NCBI GenBank assembly: GCA_038049695.1
Contig: CP142454.1
Coordinates: 75,059,501 to 75,123,500, forward strand
DNA length: 64,000 bases
Origin: Cinnamomum chago
Lineage: Eukaryota; Streptophyta; Magnoliopsida; Laurales; Lauraceae
Direction: 5' to 3'
In this document: positions 33,280 through 44,683 of the stretch, one piece after another
Numbering within the stretch: position 1 is the stretch's first letter
Layout of the letters: each line of letters begins with the position of its first letter
The notes under the pieces: model-generated
Told to the model about the DNA's origin: nothing
The model's database searches: none
Seen by the model: the letters and a program-made list of their open reading frames with translations, nothing else
Made by a program: the position numbers and the translations under genes

Positions 33280-36150
33280 TGGACCTAAATTTTTGGAGGA
33301 AATTGTCATCACCCATGTAACTGAGCTCAGGCTTTTAAGACGAAAACTAAACTCTATCAAAATCCAAGATTTTGGAGGGCTAACTCTTGTTTTTCCAGGT
33401 TTTATACCCTGTGAAGAAAGATAAATCCTGAGTACCCACTCATAATTGCAGAGAGATGGTTTCTTTTTTTTCTCTCTCTCTCATTTGTTCCCCTCATTGC
33501 ATGTATCCCTGCCTTTTTACACCCTGAGAAATCATGGTAAAAGTCTTAAAATCTTTTGATAAGATGTTCTAAAACCCCCTTAACCTAGTAAAATTTATTT
33601 TGAGAGATTTTTTTAAACAATAAAATACCCTATTTAAAACCATTTCAAAACTGTGCATCATCTTTCTATATTATTTTGGCTGAACCCGACTCAAATGATC
33701 AAAATTGGATTAGGGAACAACGCCCTAATGATGGAAATATTTTGGGGCTTAATGAGTCGAACACTGCATACACAGCAGAACCCAACAAAGTGGTGAAAAG
33801 AACATGTTGACACCCACCCACAGCTCACTAGGGGGTGCTCATCGGCTGGGTCAGATTGGGCTCAATCCATTCCCAGTATGCTTTCTTCTATAGCACCAGT
33901 GACAAGAATTGGATCTTTCATCTACAAAGCAAAGGCCCTTGTCAGCCTATAACTACTTTTGAAATTTTTGTTGGGAGAATTTATATAGAATGCCTCTCTG
34001 CCCCTCCTTTATCTGCTAAACAATATTTTGATGAACTTCTATATAAGCATTAAGAAGTGAGACGTTGAGAGTTCAGAACTTCATCATATATCGACAGATC
34101 GTTAGTTTTTTTTATTTATGCGGGCTCCACACTAAGTCAAAATTGATAAAATGGTCAAAATTGAAATTTAAGAGTTAAAATTAAAATCGATGTGGTCAAA
34201 ATTAGCCTCTTTAATATAAAATAATTGTAAAATTGATAATGGAAGAAGAAAACTCATAGAACTGAAATCATGTAATGAAGTTGGTAATTACATAATTGGG
34301 TGAGGTGTGAGTATTCTATACATATATCTTCCTGAATCAATTGCAAGACTATTGGAGATAATGTAACATCAGATAATGGGAAGATCTAAAAATGAAGAAA
34401 GTAGGAAAAAAATGAGAAGACAGGACCACCCCTTTGAGCACATTTGTTGGATTACATTTTCACCATTATATGTAAAACCAATATTTGATATGTAATTTAT
34501 TTGTGATTATGCGGCAAACCAAAATTAAGGTTTTTAGGGTGCATTTGTGCGGCAATATGATTCCGCTCTCCATGGATTTTCATTTCTTCGGGAGAGAAGA
34601 ATTCAACATTCCTACCCTTCACATAGGAAATCAAAATCCACTTTATCGAATAAAATCAATTCATTTTTTTACCAAATGGTTGAAAAATGGGTTGCATGCA
34701 TGGAAAATCAGAGCAATTTCCACCCTAGTGCGGATCCCTTTCTTTCGCAAAAAACACCATCTCTAGAGCGAGAAAGAACGATTAAATATATCTTTTTTTT
34801 TCCCTTCCATGCATGAATTTATGCACTCTCTCCTTCCCCTCTCGCGCACTGAATCAAAGTTAAAATTATAGAATCCAAAGTTTGTTCTTTTATACACACA
34901 GGATTTCTCAAGTAGCAGAATAGATTGTCTTCACACGTAGCCTTACATTGATATGTTAAAGGTATTGATTTTCCACCATCACACAAACTCATTGCATAGC
35001 CTCTCTTTAGAATACAGTGCTTGCAAGTTGACATGACAAATCTGCACACCACCAAAGAGAAGTTAGGAAATAAAAGCTATAAATAAATATTACTTGGAAG
35101 TCAAGTCCTGGGAACCTTGGCATTCATCAAAACCTTCTCCACATCTATCAAGAAGATGTGGAGATTCTACCAAAAAAAGAAAAAAAAGAAAAAAGATTGG
35201 ATGGTGGAGAATTGACAAATACACTGAATGTCCAAGTAGATTCCACTGGACCCCACTATGGGCCTCTTGATGGACTTAACGGTTTGCTCAGCCTGGGTGA
35301 ATATCAGACTATTGGAGCAAAATAGCAGTTAGTTTGTACCGCTATCAAAAGAAACCAACATTTTTTTTTTCGAACACTTTTATTACACGCTTCCGTTGTC
35401 TGGGATGTGCGAAACTGGACCTCACCATTGAGCCCACCTACTGGTGATCAAACCTGTTAAAATTGAATGTCATCCCAACTAGTAGTGTACCTTCAAATTT
35501 TTCTTTGATAGGATTTGACTCCACTATAAGATTAAACATGTGATTGATAATGAATAATATTGTGCTAACCAGGTTTTTGTGCATGCAACGGTACCCTTTT
35601 CAAATTATCATTCAGGTACCCACATACATGCATGAATAAGTCCAGATATATATCCATATATATATATATATATATATATGTATATGTAACATATATATGC
35701 ATCCATAACATATTCATGGTCCCTACTGTATCCATAACATATATGGGCACCATAGCTTGGCCTTTGAACACCTTTACCACTAATTATATTATGTTAACAT
35801 TATTAGTGTCTTGTTATTTTTTCGGTCTTTAGTTTCTTGTAGGCCATTATTAAAAAGAAATTAGTAATAATAACTCATTAAACACTACAACATTATGTCA
35901 ACGAGAAACTATTTTGATCATTCAATTATTCCATTATTTGTCAATAATAAAGCATACCTTGGAAAGATGTTTAAATGTCACCAAACTGTCATGACAAATA
36001 GGAGATCAAGGGCCTTGTTTGGATCCTCAAACTCAGTTGCCTGCAAGTAGTTAATATGTAAGTCTAATTATCTATAACTCTCTTTAATTTGATTTATTTA
36101 TGAGAGAGAGGGGGAAAAACATAAAATAATTTTACTAGATGCACAAACCC
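33280..36150. other. 3' flank of CNL copy 2, no gene
   Basis: Collinear with 19080-22970 except for a deletion of about 1 kb near 35640. No conserved ORF between copies. Confidence 0.6.
35644..35690. repeat. (TA)n microsatellite at a deletion junction
   Basis: A TA-rich run of about 45 bp stands where copies 1 and 3 have about 1 kb of flank, between ATGAATAAGTCC and CTACTGTATCCATAAC landmarks. Confidence 0.8.
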
Positions 36151-36184
36151 TTATGGGGTTAGACATACAACAATCGTGCAAAAC

Positions 36185-38708
36185 CAGAGTCGTTAAAGAA
36201 TTAAGGCTCCCAGGTGGAAAAGACCCCTCCCAAATGCTTCTCAAATTTAGCATATGAGATATGCATAATCGATCTAAGTTGGGTAGTGCGGCTTCTAGTA
36301 GCTGATTCCCATTGCATCACATTCAAATATTTTGCAGTTGGTTAGTCCACTCATGTTTTGTATCCCAAATTCACAGACACTGTGAACGCTTTTATGACCA
36401 CATAACATAAAATAATCGGTACGTCTGAGTACCTCAACAATGGCATTGGGAATGCTATCGTAGCCACAAAATGTCAACATTCCATTCCGTCCTTCATTTT
36501 TTGGGAAGTATATAGTCCATGAAGTAGGTCCTTTTCGAGATTGATATTGTCCGACAATAAAGTGAAACGACGTGATTATTTCCTTTTTCCATGGATGACT
36601 TCCTTGAAGGAAGCACTCAAGATATTCCATCTTAGGAAATCCAAATTCAAGACTCGCCAATCCTTTCAAGCAACGCACTTCTTCCATCACTGCCTCTGCA
36701 CAAGTATCTCCATATCGACTCAAATCCATTTCACTGAATCCTAGGTCAATAAACAACTGCTCTAATTGCGAAAGCCTTGATATTATTCCACCAGAGACCT
36801 TCTCATCCTCATCATTCTCGTCTCTTTCCATTGAGAATGTCACATGCAAGACTTTGAGACCACTTAGTTGCCCAATTTCAGTGGACAAACTATTAATACT
36901 TGTCCCATAGGCATCAAGCACCTCAATTCTTGTGAGTTTCCCTATTTCGGGTGGAAGACTTTTGAAAAATCGACAACGTCTTAAATAAAGTCCCCGAAGG
37001 TTGACCAAATGGCATATGGAATGTGGTAATGACTCTATGTGTGTTCTAGAAAGATCCAAAACTCGGAGAGCATGCATTTGACTAAAGAATGATTCTGGAA
37101 TTGTTGATTCCATTGAAGCAACAATGTCAATAGAGTAGGACAATTTGGCCTCTTCGGTAGACTGCCTATTTTATTTTTCATCAAAGACATCCTATTGACA
37201 TTTTCCCATTCCTCATTCTTCGGAGGCTCCTCTATCATTTTCTTAGCTCTCACCAAGAATCTACAACGTGATTCCATTCGTGATGTAATTCTTAATGCTA
37301 AATCTCTGATGACATCATGCATCTTGACACAACCATCAATCTCATCACTTTTTAAAAGAAGTGATGCATCGATAAGACGTTTCACCATAGCATGCCCTTT
37401 GTTTCTGACACTTGCCAAAGTCGATCCAGAATGGATGAGGCCTTCAACCCTCCAGTACTCTATCATTTCAAAATTTTTGATTTCGTAATCTTCTGGATAT
37501 AATGCCGCATATAGAAAGCAGTTCCTTACATTATCATCCTCCAATCTGTCAAAACTGAATTTCAATCGTCTAAACACTTGTTCTTCCATATCGTAAATTT
37601 CAGATGTATCCGGAGAGCTCAACTCCTGCACTGCATTTTCCTATACATGAACATTGTCCTCCTTTCTCAATGATGCGCCAATCACATCAATGGCCAATGG
37701 TAAACCACCACATTCACCAACTACTCGTTTCGCTAATGGTTGAATACTTGGAGAATCAGCTACTTCACCTACTATTTCACAGAATAAACTCCAAGCTTCC
37801 TTTTCAGAAAATGGCTCCACCCTAATTTCTTCATCAGTTCCCATCTTGTGACAAACATCCAGATATCTAGTTGTTAAGACAACTTTGCTTCCTTTCTTAT
37901 GGTTTGGAGAAGCGACTCCGATATCATGCAAATCTACTTTGGCCCACACATCATCCATAAGAAGCAAGAATTTCATATTTGTCAAAGTCTGAAACAATCT
38001 ACTTGTAACTCTCTTAGTAGAGTCATTAGATGATAATTTTAACGACAAGCGCTGTGCAATTTCAGTTTGTAGCATTTTTATGCTACAGTCCTTTGAAACA
38101 GTAACCCAAATAACAATCTCAAATATCCTTTTTTTTTCTTCTAGGTTGTTCAAAAGTCTCATCACAGTTGTCTTCCCAACACCACCCATACCCCATATAC
38201 CAATCTTATGTTTTTCTGGATCTCTCACATTATTTAATATCTTATGTAGGGTGCGTTCTGTTGATGTTCCCTCTTCAATTGTCAGAACAGGCTTTGCTTC
38301 GACAATTTGTGGCAACGCATCAACAACAACAGCTCCATCAAACTTAGTAGACTCTTCAGTAAGTTTTGAAATCTGATTTGTTATCTCCACAACGCGTTGA
38401 CCAAGCTTCCAATGTGATTGAATATCTGGACACCACCGTGTCTGACATCTCTCGGCTTCTTGAGAATAATCTTCTTTAATGGCATCTACTTTATTGTGAA
38501 CCTCGTCCACTCTCTTGAGCCAATCTTGACATTCACTTTTGGGCCTCTTGTGGATTCGGTCTCTATTTATCTCACATTCCATATCTTCCTTCTTGCTATA
38601 CAAAGTCGTTGCTCCCTCATTGAGCTGTTCAAATTTCCTTTTGAAATCCTTTATATAACCCAGGTGTTGAGCACATACTTCAGCCACCTTCCCAGCTACA
38701 AAATCCAT
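36185..38708 (-). pseudogene. CNL pseudogene, block copy 2
   Basis: Starts ATG at 38708 (MDFVAGK), intact through P-loop GMGGVGKTT, LLLMDDVW and GLPLA. Then a TGG to TAG change at 37641-37643 stops it after 355 codons (W356 in copy 1). The frame stays open through RNBS-D and MHDV to about 37105, where a 10-bp deletion between ATTGTT repeats shifts it. A 16-bp deletion near 36308 shifts it again. At 36185 the homology ends: the last ~410 bp of coding sequence (final LRRs and stop) is missing and replaced by about 30 bp of filler. Block copy 2 also lacks the leader exon. Not functional as a full receptor. Confidence 0.93.
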
Positions 38709-39097
38709 GCCTTCCACTGAAAAATTCCAGAAAAGTTCAATAGCAAATGTAAAGTTAGCTATGGATCAAGAGTTTAGCATACCCGAACCGACCCGCTTGG
38801 TATTTGCACTGCTTGTGGCGGGTTTTATACAATCACGGGTTGAGTCGGGTTTATTTAGTATTTTTGAAAAATATGAAAATTAAATGTATTATTGTAAATT
38901 CGGACACATGACATTTAGGAAAATGTCACTCCTTACTACCACTTGCACTAATGGCATTTCATATGCAAAATTTACTTAATAATATATGCACCTAATGACG
39001 TTTCATATGCAAAATTTACTTAATAATATATGCAACATAAAGACATAACTGGTATGGGGTTAGACATACAGGGCAGGTGCATATTGAGAGGTACCTC

Positions 39098-39316
39098 TTT
39101 TTTTATTGGTAACCGTAAATTCTATTTGTGAAAAAGGAACTAACAACTAACAAAGGATGATCCGCAAGAGTCTACTGCTTTAAGAGAAATACATCGGAAA
39201 ATGACAACACCTTACATAACAGGAGCACTTAAATTGCATTATCGATCATCAACCCCTTGCTTCACTAGGCAATCTGCTTTGCCGTTAGCGGACCTACTGA
39301 TATATTAAAATTTATG
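39098..39316 (-). mobile_element. L1 3' fragment in copy-2 leader intron
   Basis: Counterpart of 26412-26634 with the same flanks AGAGGTACCTC and AGAGAGACCTC. Confidence 0.75.
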
Positions 39317-39764
39317 AGAGAGACCTCTTAGTAGAACATGACAAGTGAGAATCCATACTCAAACGACTCAAAATGACAAAAAATCCTATTTATAGGTTGT
39401 GGCCAAATTTTAGTTTTATACAAGTGTGTCTCATCATAAAATTGATAAGATTGATGTTTATATACAGATGCTAAATCTCATGGTCCAACCAACTCATCTA
39501 ATGATAAGATTTGGCCACATGACATACAAAAAAGGGGCTCTCATTTAGAGCAGTTTAGATTTTTTTTATAAGTGAGCTCCATTGTGGAGTTCTAATTTTG
39601 TTTTGAACCTAAAAGTAAGCCCAAGCCTGCCTATAGAGAATTGTACCCGGGCCTAATTTAGGCCCATCACGGCTTTACATATGAAAGTTCTTACGCTCTT
39701 TGTTTGAATGACCTGTAATATTGTTTTGTCTAATAAATGATTCCTTGAAGTGTGTTTTTTCTTT

Positions 39765-40527
39765 GAGCTTTTCACATTTCCCCACAAAGGTTCTTACAAT
39801 TTGTAAATAGGCCCCTATGGTTTTGCATTTATAAATAAGCTCCTTCTTTTTCATTTTAATACCTTTCATTTCCCCAAACTCAGTAGCCTTCTAACCACCA
39901 AAAAGTCTTTAGAGTGGAATGACACTTTTGCCCATCTTTTTTATCCATATATGCTTAAATTCAAAAGATTGGACTTGTCTTTTTCTCTAAAGCTTGTAAC
40001 ATTAATAATTACATTTAGTGGGAGAGAATAATTGAATGTAAATATATTTTTACCAATACACATCCTGTTTCATTAAATCCATATCAATCACAATGACAAT
40101 GAGCGTATTTGCTTATAATTGGTTATAATTGATCTAATCCTTGCACGACCCACCGTGGATTGATGAAAGTCTCAAAATCCATGAGTATGCTTCATGTGCA
40201 TTAAAAAGTTATTGAGAGAGACTGTTGGGAGTTGAGATTAAATAATGGTATTTTGTAAATAATAATATACTCATTTTTGTTTAATGGATGTAAGGGTAGA
40301 GCTTAAATAATGGTATTTTGTAAATAAAATATACTCATTTTTGTTTAATGGATCTAAGGGTAAAGCTATCAATTTTATAAAAGTTCAATACAAATCTCAT
40401 GGTAATTACCCATTTGGGGGCATGGAAGGTATTGAAATGAAGAAGTATGGGCTTATTTACAAATACTAGAGCCACATGGGCTTATTTATAAATCATTCAA
40501 ACCTTGAAGGGTATATACAAAAACTTC
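39765..40527. mobile_element. Mutator-like element with long TIRs, copy 2
   Basis: Counterpart of 27082-27910, with two rather than three 65-bp internal units (40244, 40309). Its right flank TTTTTCTC (40528-40535) is immediately followed by block copy 3. Confidence 0.7.
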
Positions 40528-41292
40528 TTTTTCTCCAGCTTCCAGGAGTTAATTTTGAACCATGTGAGACTCTGTAGGCAATTTTGCACAAAGTGGCTGC
40601 TCGCAGTTTTCGAACCCGTATTATCACAAATAGCACTCGAGACTTTTACCATTGCACCAAAGCAACAACCCTACTAGTGGATCTAAATTTATCAAGGAAA
40701 TTGTCATCACACAGATAACTGAGCTCAGGCTTTTAAGATGAAAACTAAACTCTATCAAAATCCAAGATTTAGGAGGGTTAACTCCTGTTTTTCCAGGTTT
40801 TATACCCTGTGAAGAAGATAACTACTGAGTACCAACTCATAATTGCAGAGAGATGTATTGTTTGTTTTTTTTTTTTTTTTTCTCTCTCCTTTGTTCCACT
40901 CATTGCATGTATCACTGGCTTTTTACACCCTGAGAAATCATTGTAAAAGTCTTAAAATCTGTTGATAAGATGTTCTAAAACCCCCTTGACCTAGTAAAAT
41001 TTATTTTGAGAGATTTTTTAAACAATAAAATACCCTATTTAAAACCATTTCAAAACTGTGCATCATCTTTCTAGCTATATTATTTTGGCTGAGCCCCACT
41101 CAAATGATCAAACTTGAATTAGGGTGCAACGCCCTAATGATGGAAATGTTTTGGGGCTTAACGATTCGAACACTGCATACACAGCAGAACCCAACAACGT
41201 GGTGAAACGAACTTGTTGACACCCACTCACAGTTCACCAAGGGTGCTCATCGGCTGGGTTAGACTGGGCCCAATCCATTCCCAGTATGCTTT

Positions 41293-41783
41293 GGGCCGGG
41301 CCTGGATATATAATCTGAATCCATTCAATATTTATGCCGGGATAAATTATGCGATAGGAAGGCAAAAATCCGGCCAGAATAAAGACTGCTTGTAATTTAG
41401 TGATTATTTTCTCTAAACAATTGGTAGAAAGAGCATACAAGAGATTAAGAGTTCTCAAATCCAATTCCTCTAGGAGAAATCTAATTTCAGTCCTACTGGG
41501 CCCACCATTAGATTGATTTCTTGCAAAACACAATTAAAATACACAAAAGCGAGTAACAATTATAAGTATTAGAATATAAATGTAATAAACGCAAGAAAAA
41601 AAATATAAAAATAGGATGGATAAAACTACGGAAAATAAAATCATCAGCCTTCTTAAGTATTGGTACTACAATTTTCAATAGTTGAAATCCTTATATTTTG
41701 TAGAAATACATATAAGAGGAATGAAATGATTGGAATATTCCTTATATTTTGTAGACATACATATAAGAGAAATAATATAACCC
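41293..41783. mobile_element. 491-bp insertion specific to block copy 3
   Basis: Copies 1 and 2 read CAGTATGCTTTCTTCTATAG-like sequence without a break (19660, 33880). Copy 3 has GGGCCGGGCC...TAACCC inserted, flanked by ATGCTTT and ATGTTTT. It contains a direct repeat of CCTTATATTTTGTAGA near 41690 and 41739. Transposon type not identified. Confidence 0.7.
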
Positions 41784-43708
41784 ATGTTTTCTTCTATAGC
41801 ACCAGTGACAATAATTGGAAGTTTTATCTACGAAGCTAAGGCCATTGTCAGTCTATAACTACTTTTGACATTTTTGTTGGGAGAATTTATATAGAATGCC
41901 TCTCTGCCGCTTCTTTATCTGCTCGACAATTTAAATTTAAGCATTAAGAAGTAAGACGTTGAGAGTTCAGAACTTCATGATATAAACACATATCATTAGC
42001 TTTTTATTTATGTGGGCTCCACACTGAGTCAAAATTGATAAAATGGTCAAAATCGAAATTTAAGAGTCTTAAAATCGATGGAGAATCATAGCAATTTCCA
42101 CCCTAGTGTGGATCCCTTTCGTTCGCATATAACACCATCTCTAGAGTCCGAGGAGTAAAGACTAAATATATGATTTTCTTTCCCTTCCATGGATTTATGC
42201 ACTCTCTCCCGCACTGAATCAAATTTAAAATTATAGAACCCCCAGTTTACAGAATCCACAATTAGTTCGGTTATACACACATGATTTCACAAGTAGCAGA
42301 ATATATTGTCTTCAAACGTAGCCTTACATTGATACATTAAAGGTATTGATTTTCCACCATCACACAAACTCATTGCATAGCCAATCTTTCGAATACATTG
42401 CTAGCAAGTTGACATGACAATCTGCACACCACCAAAGAGAGCAAAACTAAACACACATAAAGAAGTTAGAAAATAAAACCTATAAATAAATATTACTTGG
42501 AAGTCAAGTCCTGGGAACCTTGGCATTCATCAAAACTAAACACCCATTCTATCAAGAAGATGTGGAGATTCTACCAAAAAAAAAAAAAAAAAAACGATAG
42601 GATGGTGGAGAATCGACAAATACACTGAATGTCCAAGTAGATTCCAGTGGACCCCACTATGGGCCTCTGGATGGACTTAACGATTTGCTGGGCCTGGGTG
42701 AACATCAGACTATTGGAGCTAAGTAGTAGTTAGTTTGCACTTGCTATCAAAAGAAACCAACACCACTTTTTTTTTTTTTTTTTTCAGATCCGGATACTCT
42801 AAGTGGTACGTATTACACGCTTCCGGTGTGTGGAATGTGTGGAACTCGCCATAGGGCCCACCTACTGGTGATCAAACCTGTTAAAATTGAATGTCATCCC
42901 AATTCGTTTTGATAGGAGTTGGTCCTACTATAAGATTAAACACATTGTTGATAATGTAAATAATGCATAGAACTAATGCATAATGTTGTCCTAATCATGT
43001 TATTATGCATCCAATAGACCCCTTTTCAAATTATCATTCAGCTACTCACATAAATGCATGAACAAGCCGCCGGGTACCATTCAAAAAAAAAAAAAGGAAG
43101 AAAAAGAAAAAGTCCATGCATGCTGTCCAAATTTTGGATCGCATTGAGGATGGTTTAGGGCCCAGAATTACACTGTTGTGCAACCATAGCACTTGGATTC
43201 TTATTTATCAGACTACTGATCAATTTCTTTGTAATTAAATGCATGTTTGAGGGCCACTAATTTGAAACTCATTAGATGTCAGTTGTCACAAAAACTTTGC
43301 TTTGTAGAAGAGGCAAGTAGCGGTCCATCCTCTTCAAAATTATCATTCAGCAACCCACAGTCTACACGTGAAAATTCCATACTTTCCAAATTGTGGACCC
43401 CATCAAGGATAGATTATGACCAGACACTGATATGCAACTATAGCCATTTGATTTTTGTCATTTTAATAATATATAATTGCACATTTGATGGCCACCAATT
43501 ATGGCCTGAATGCCTTAGCCTTCTGGATTTTAAGTATGTGGCCCAACTTCATATATTTTCTGGACTGATAGTTAAAGGGACATATTGTGTGTGTGATCAA
43601 AGGCCTAGCCTGGCCCAGTTTGGCATAGCATATTTAACATAAAGGGGAATACATCAAATGGGCTCAACCTAGGCCCGACTTTCAAGTTGCAGAGCTGGAT
43701 CATGACCT

Positions 43709-43810
43709 GAATATATAAGGGCCTACTTGTTTGCTTGGAATTGAATTTCTAGGAATTCTGAATATATAAGGGCCTACTTGTTTGCTTGGAATTGAATTTC
43801 TAGGAATTCT
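43709..43810. repeat. 51-bp tandem duplication
   Basis: GAATATATAAGGGCCTACTT with its continuation to AGGAATTCT occurs at 43709-43759 and, identical, at 43760-43810. Copy 1 (about 22091) has one. Confidence 0.95.
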
Positions 43811-44683
43811 AAAAAATATATTCCTATCGATTACCTAAAACTGAAGACACAAATGTGAAGATCAATCCACAAATATTGGCAATTAAATGCACCTCCCCTT
43901 TGATGGAAAATGATAATCTAACACAAACCCTAGTAAAAATGAATTCTCGAAAAATCACGATCCTATCTACATCTCCACTTTATATCCTTTACCCATCACC
44001 TCTTTAATATTCTTTCATTGGCACTGATTTTACTATGAATTCTAAGTAATTCCATGCAAACACACCGGATCTAAACATGTTGGAGTTGGACGATTTTAGC
44101 CCAACTTAATTAGCTCCTATAACACTAAGACACCTTTACATAAGTAATGCATTTATTCGAAACTTCATTTCTAATGTATAAATTTTGTTTCCCTATCATA
44201 TAATTCATGGCGCCTACTGTATCCTTAACATATATGGGCGCCATATATAGCTTGGCCTCCTTTGAACGCGTCTACCACTAATTATATTATGTTAACATTA
44301 CCAGTGTCTTGTTGTTTTATAGTTCTTTAGTTTCTTGTGGGCCATTATTAAAAAAAATAGTAATAATAACTCATTAATCACTACAACATTATGTAAACGA
44401 GAAACTATTTTGATCATTCAATTATTCCATTGTTTGTCGATAATAAAACATACCTTAGAAAGATGTTTAAATGTCACCAAACTGTCATGACAAGTAGGAG
44501 ATCAAGGGCCTTGTTTGGATCCTCGGAACTCAATTGCCTGCAAGTAGTTTTTATGCAAGTCTAATTATCTATAACTCTGTTTAATTTGATTTATTTATGA
44601 GAGAGAGGGAGAAAACAAAAAATAATTTTACTAGATGCACGAACCCTTATGTACATGTAAATAAAGTTACCTGTACAGCTGCT

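Larger units (their letters stand above)
31805..40535 (-). repeat. CNL block, copy 2
   Basis: Begins with GCTTCCAGGAGTTAATTTT (31809), the same sequence that starts copy 3 at 40538. It is interrupted at once by a MULE (31831-33151), then runs through the SINE, 3' flank, broken CNL, leader intron with L1 fragment, and the MULE whose end abuts copy 3. Relative to copy 1 it has lost about 1 kb of 3' flank near 35640, replaced by TA-rich sequence. Confidence 0.85.
40690..44680. other. 3' flank of CNL copy 3, no gene
   Basis: Collinear with 19080-22970 with the indels listed for block copy 3. The short ORFs are not conserved among copies. Confidence 0.6.
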
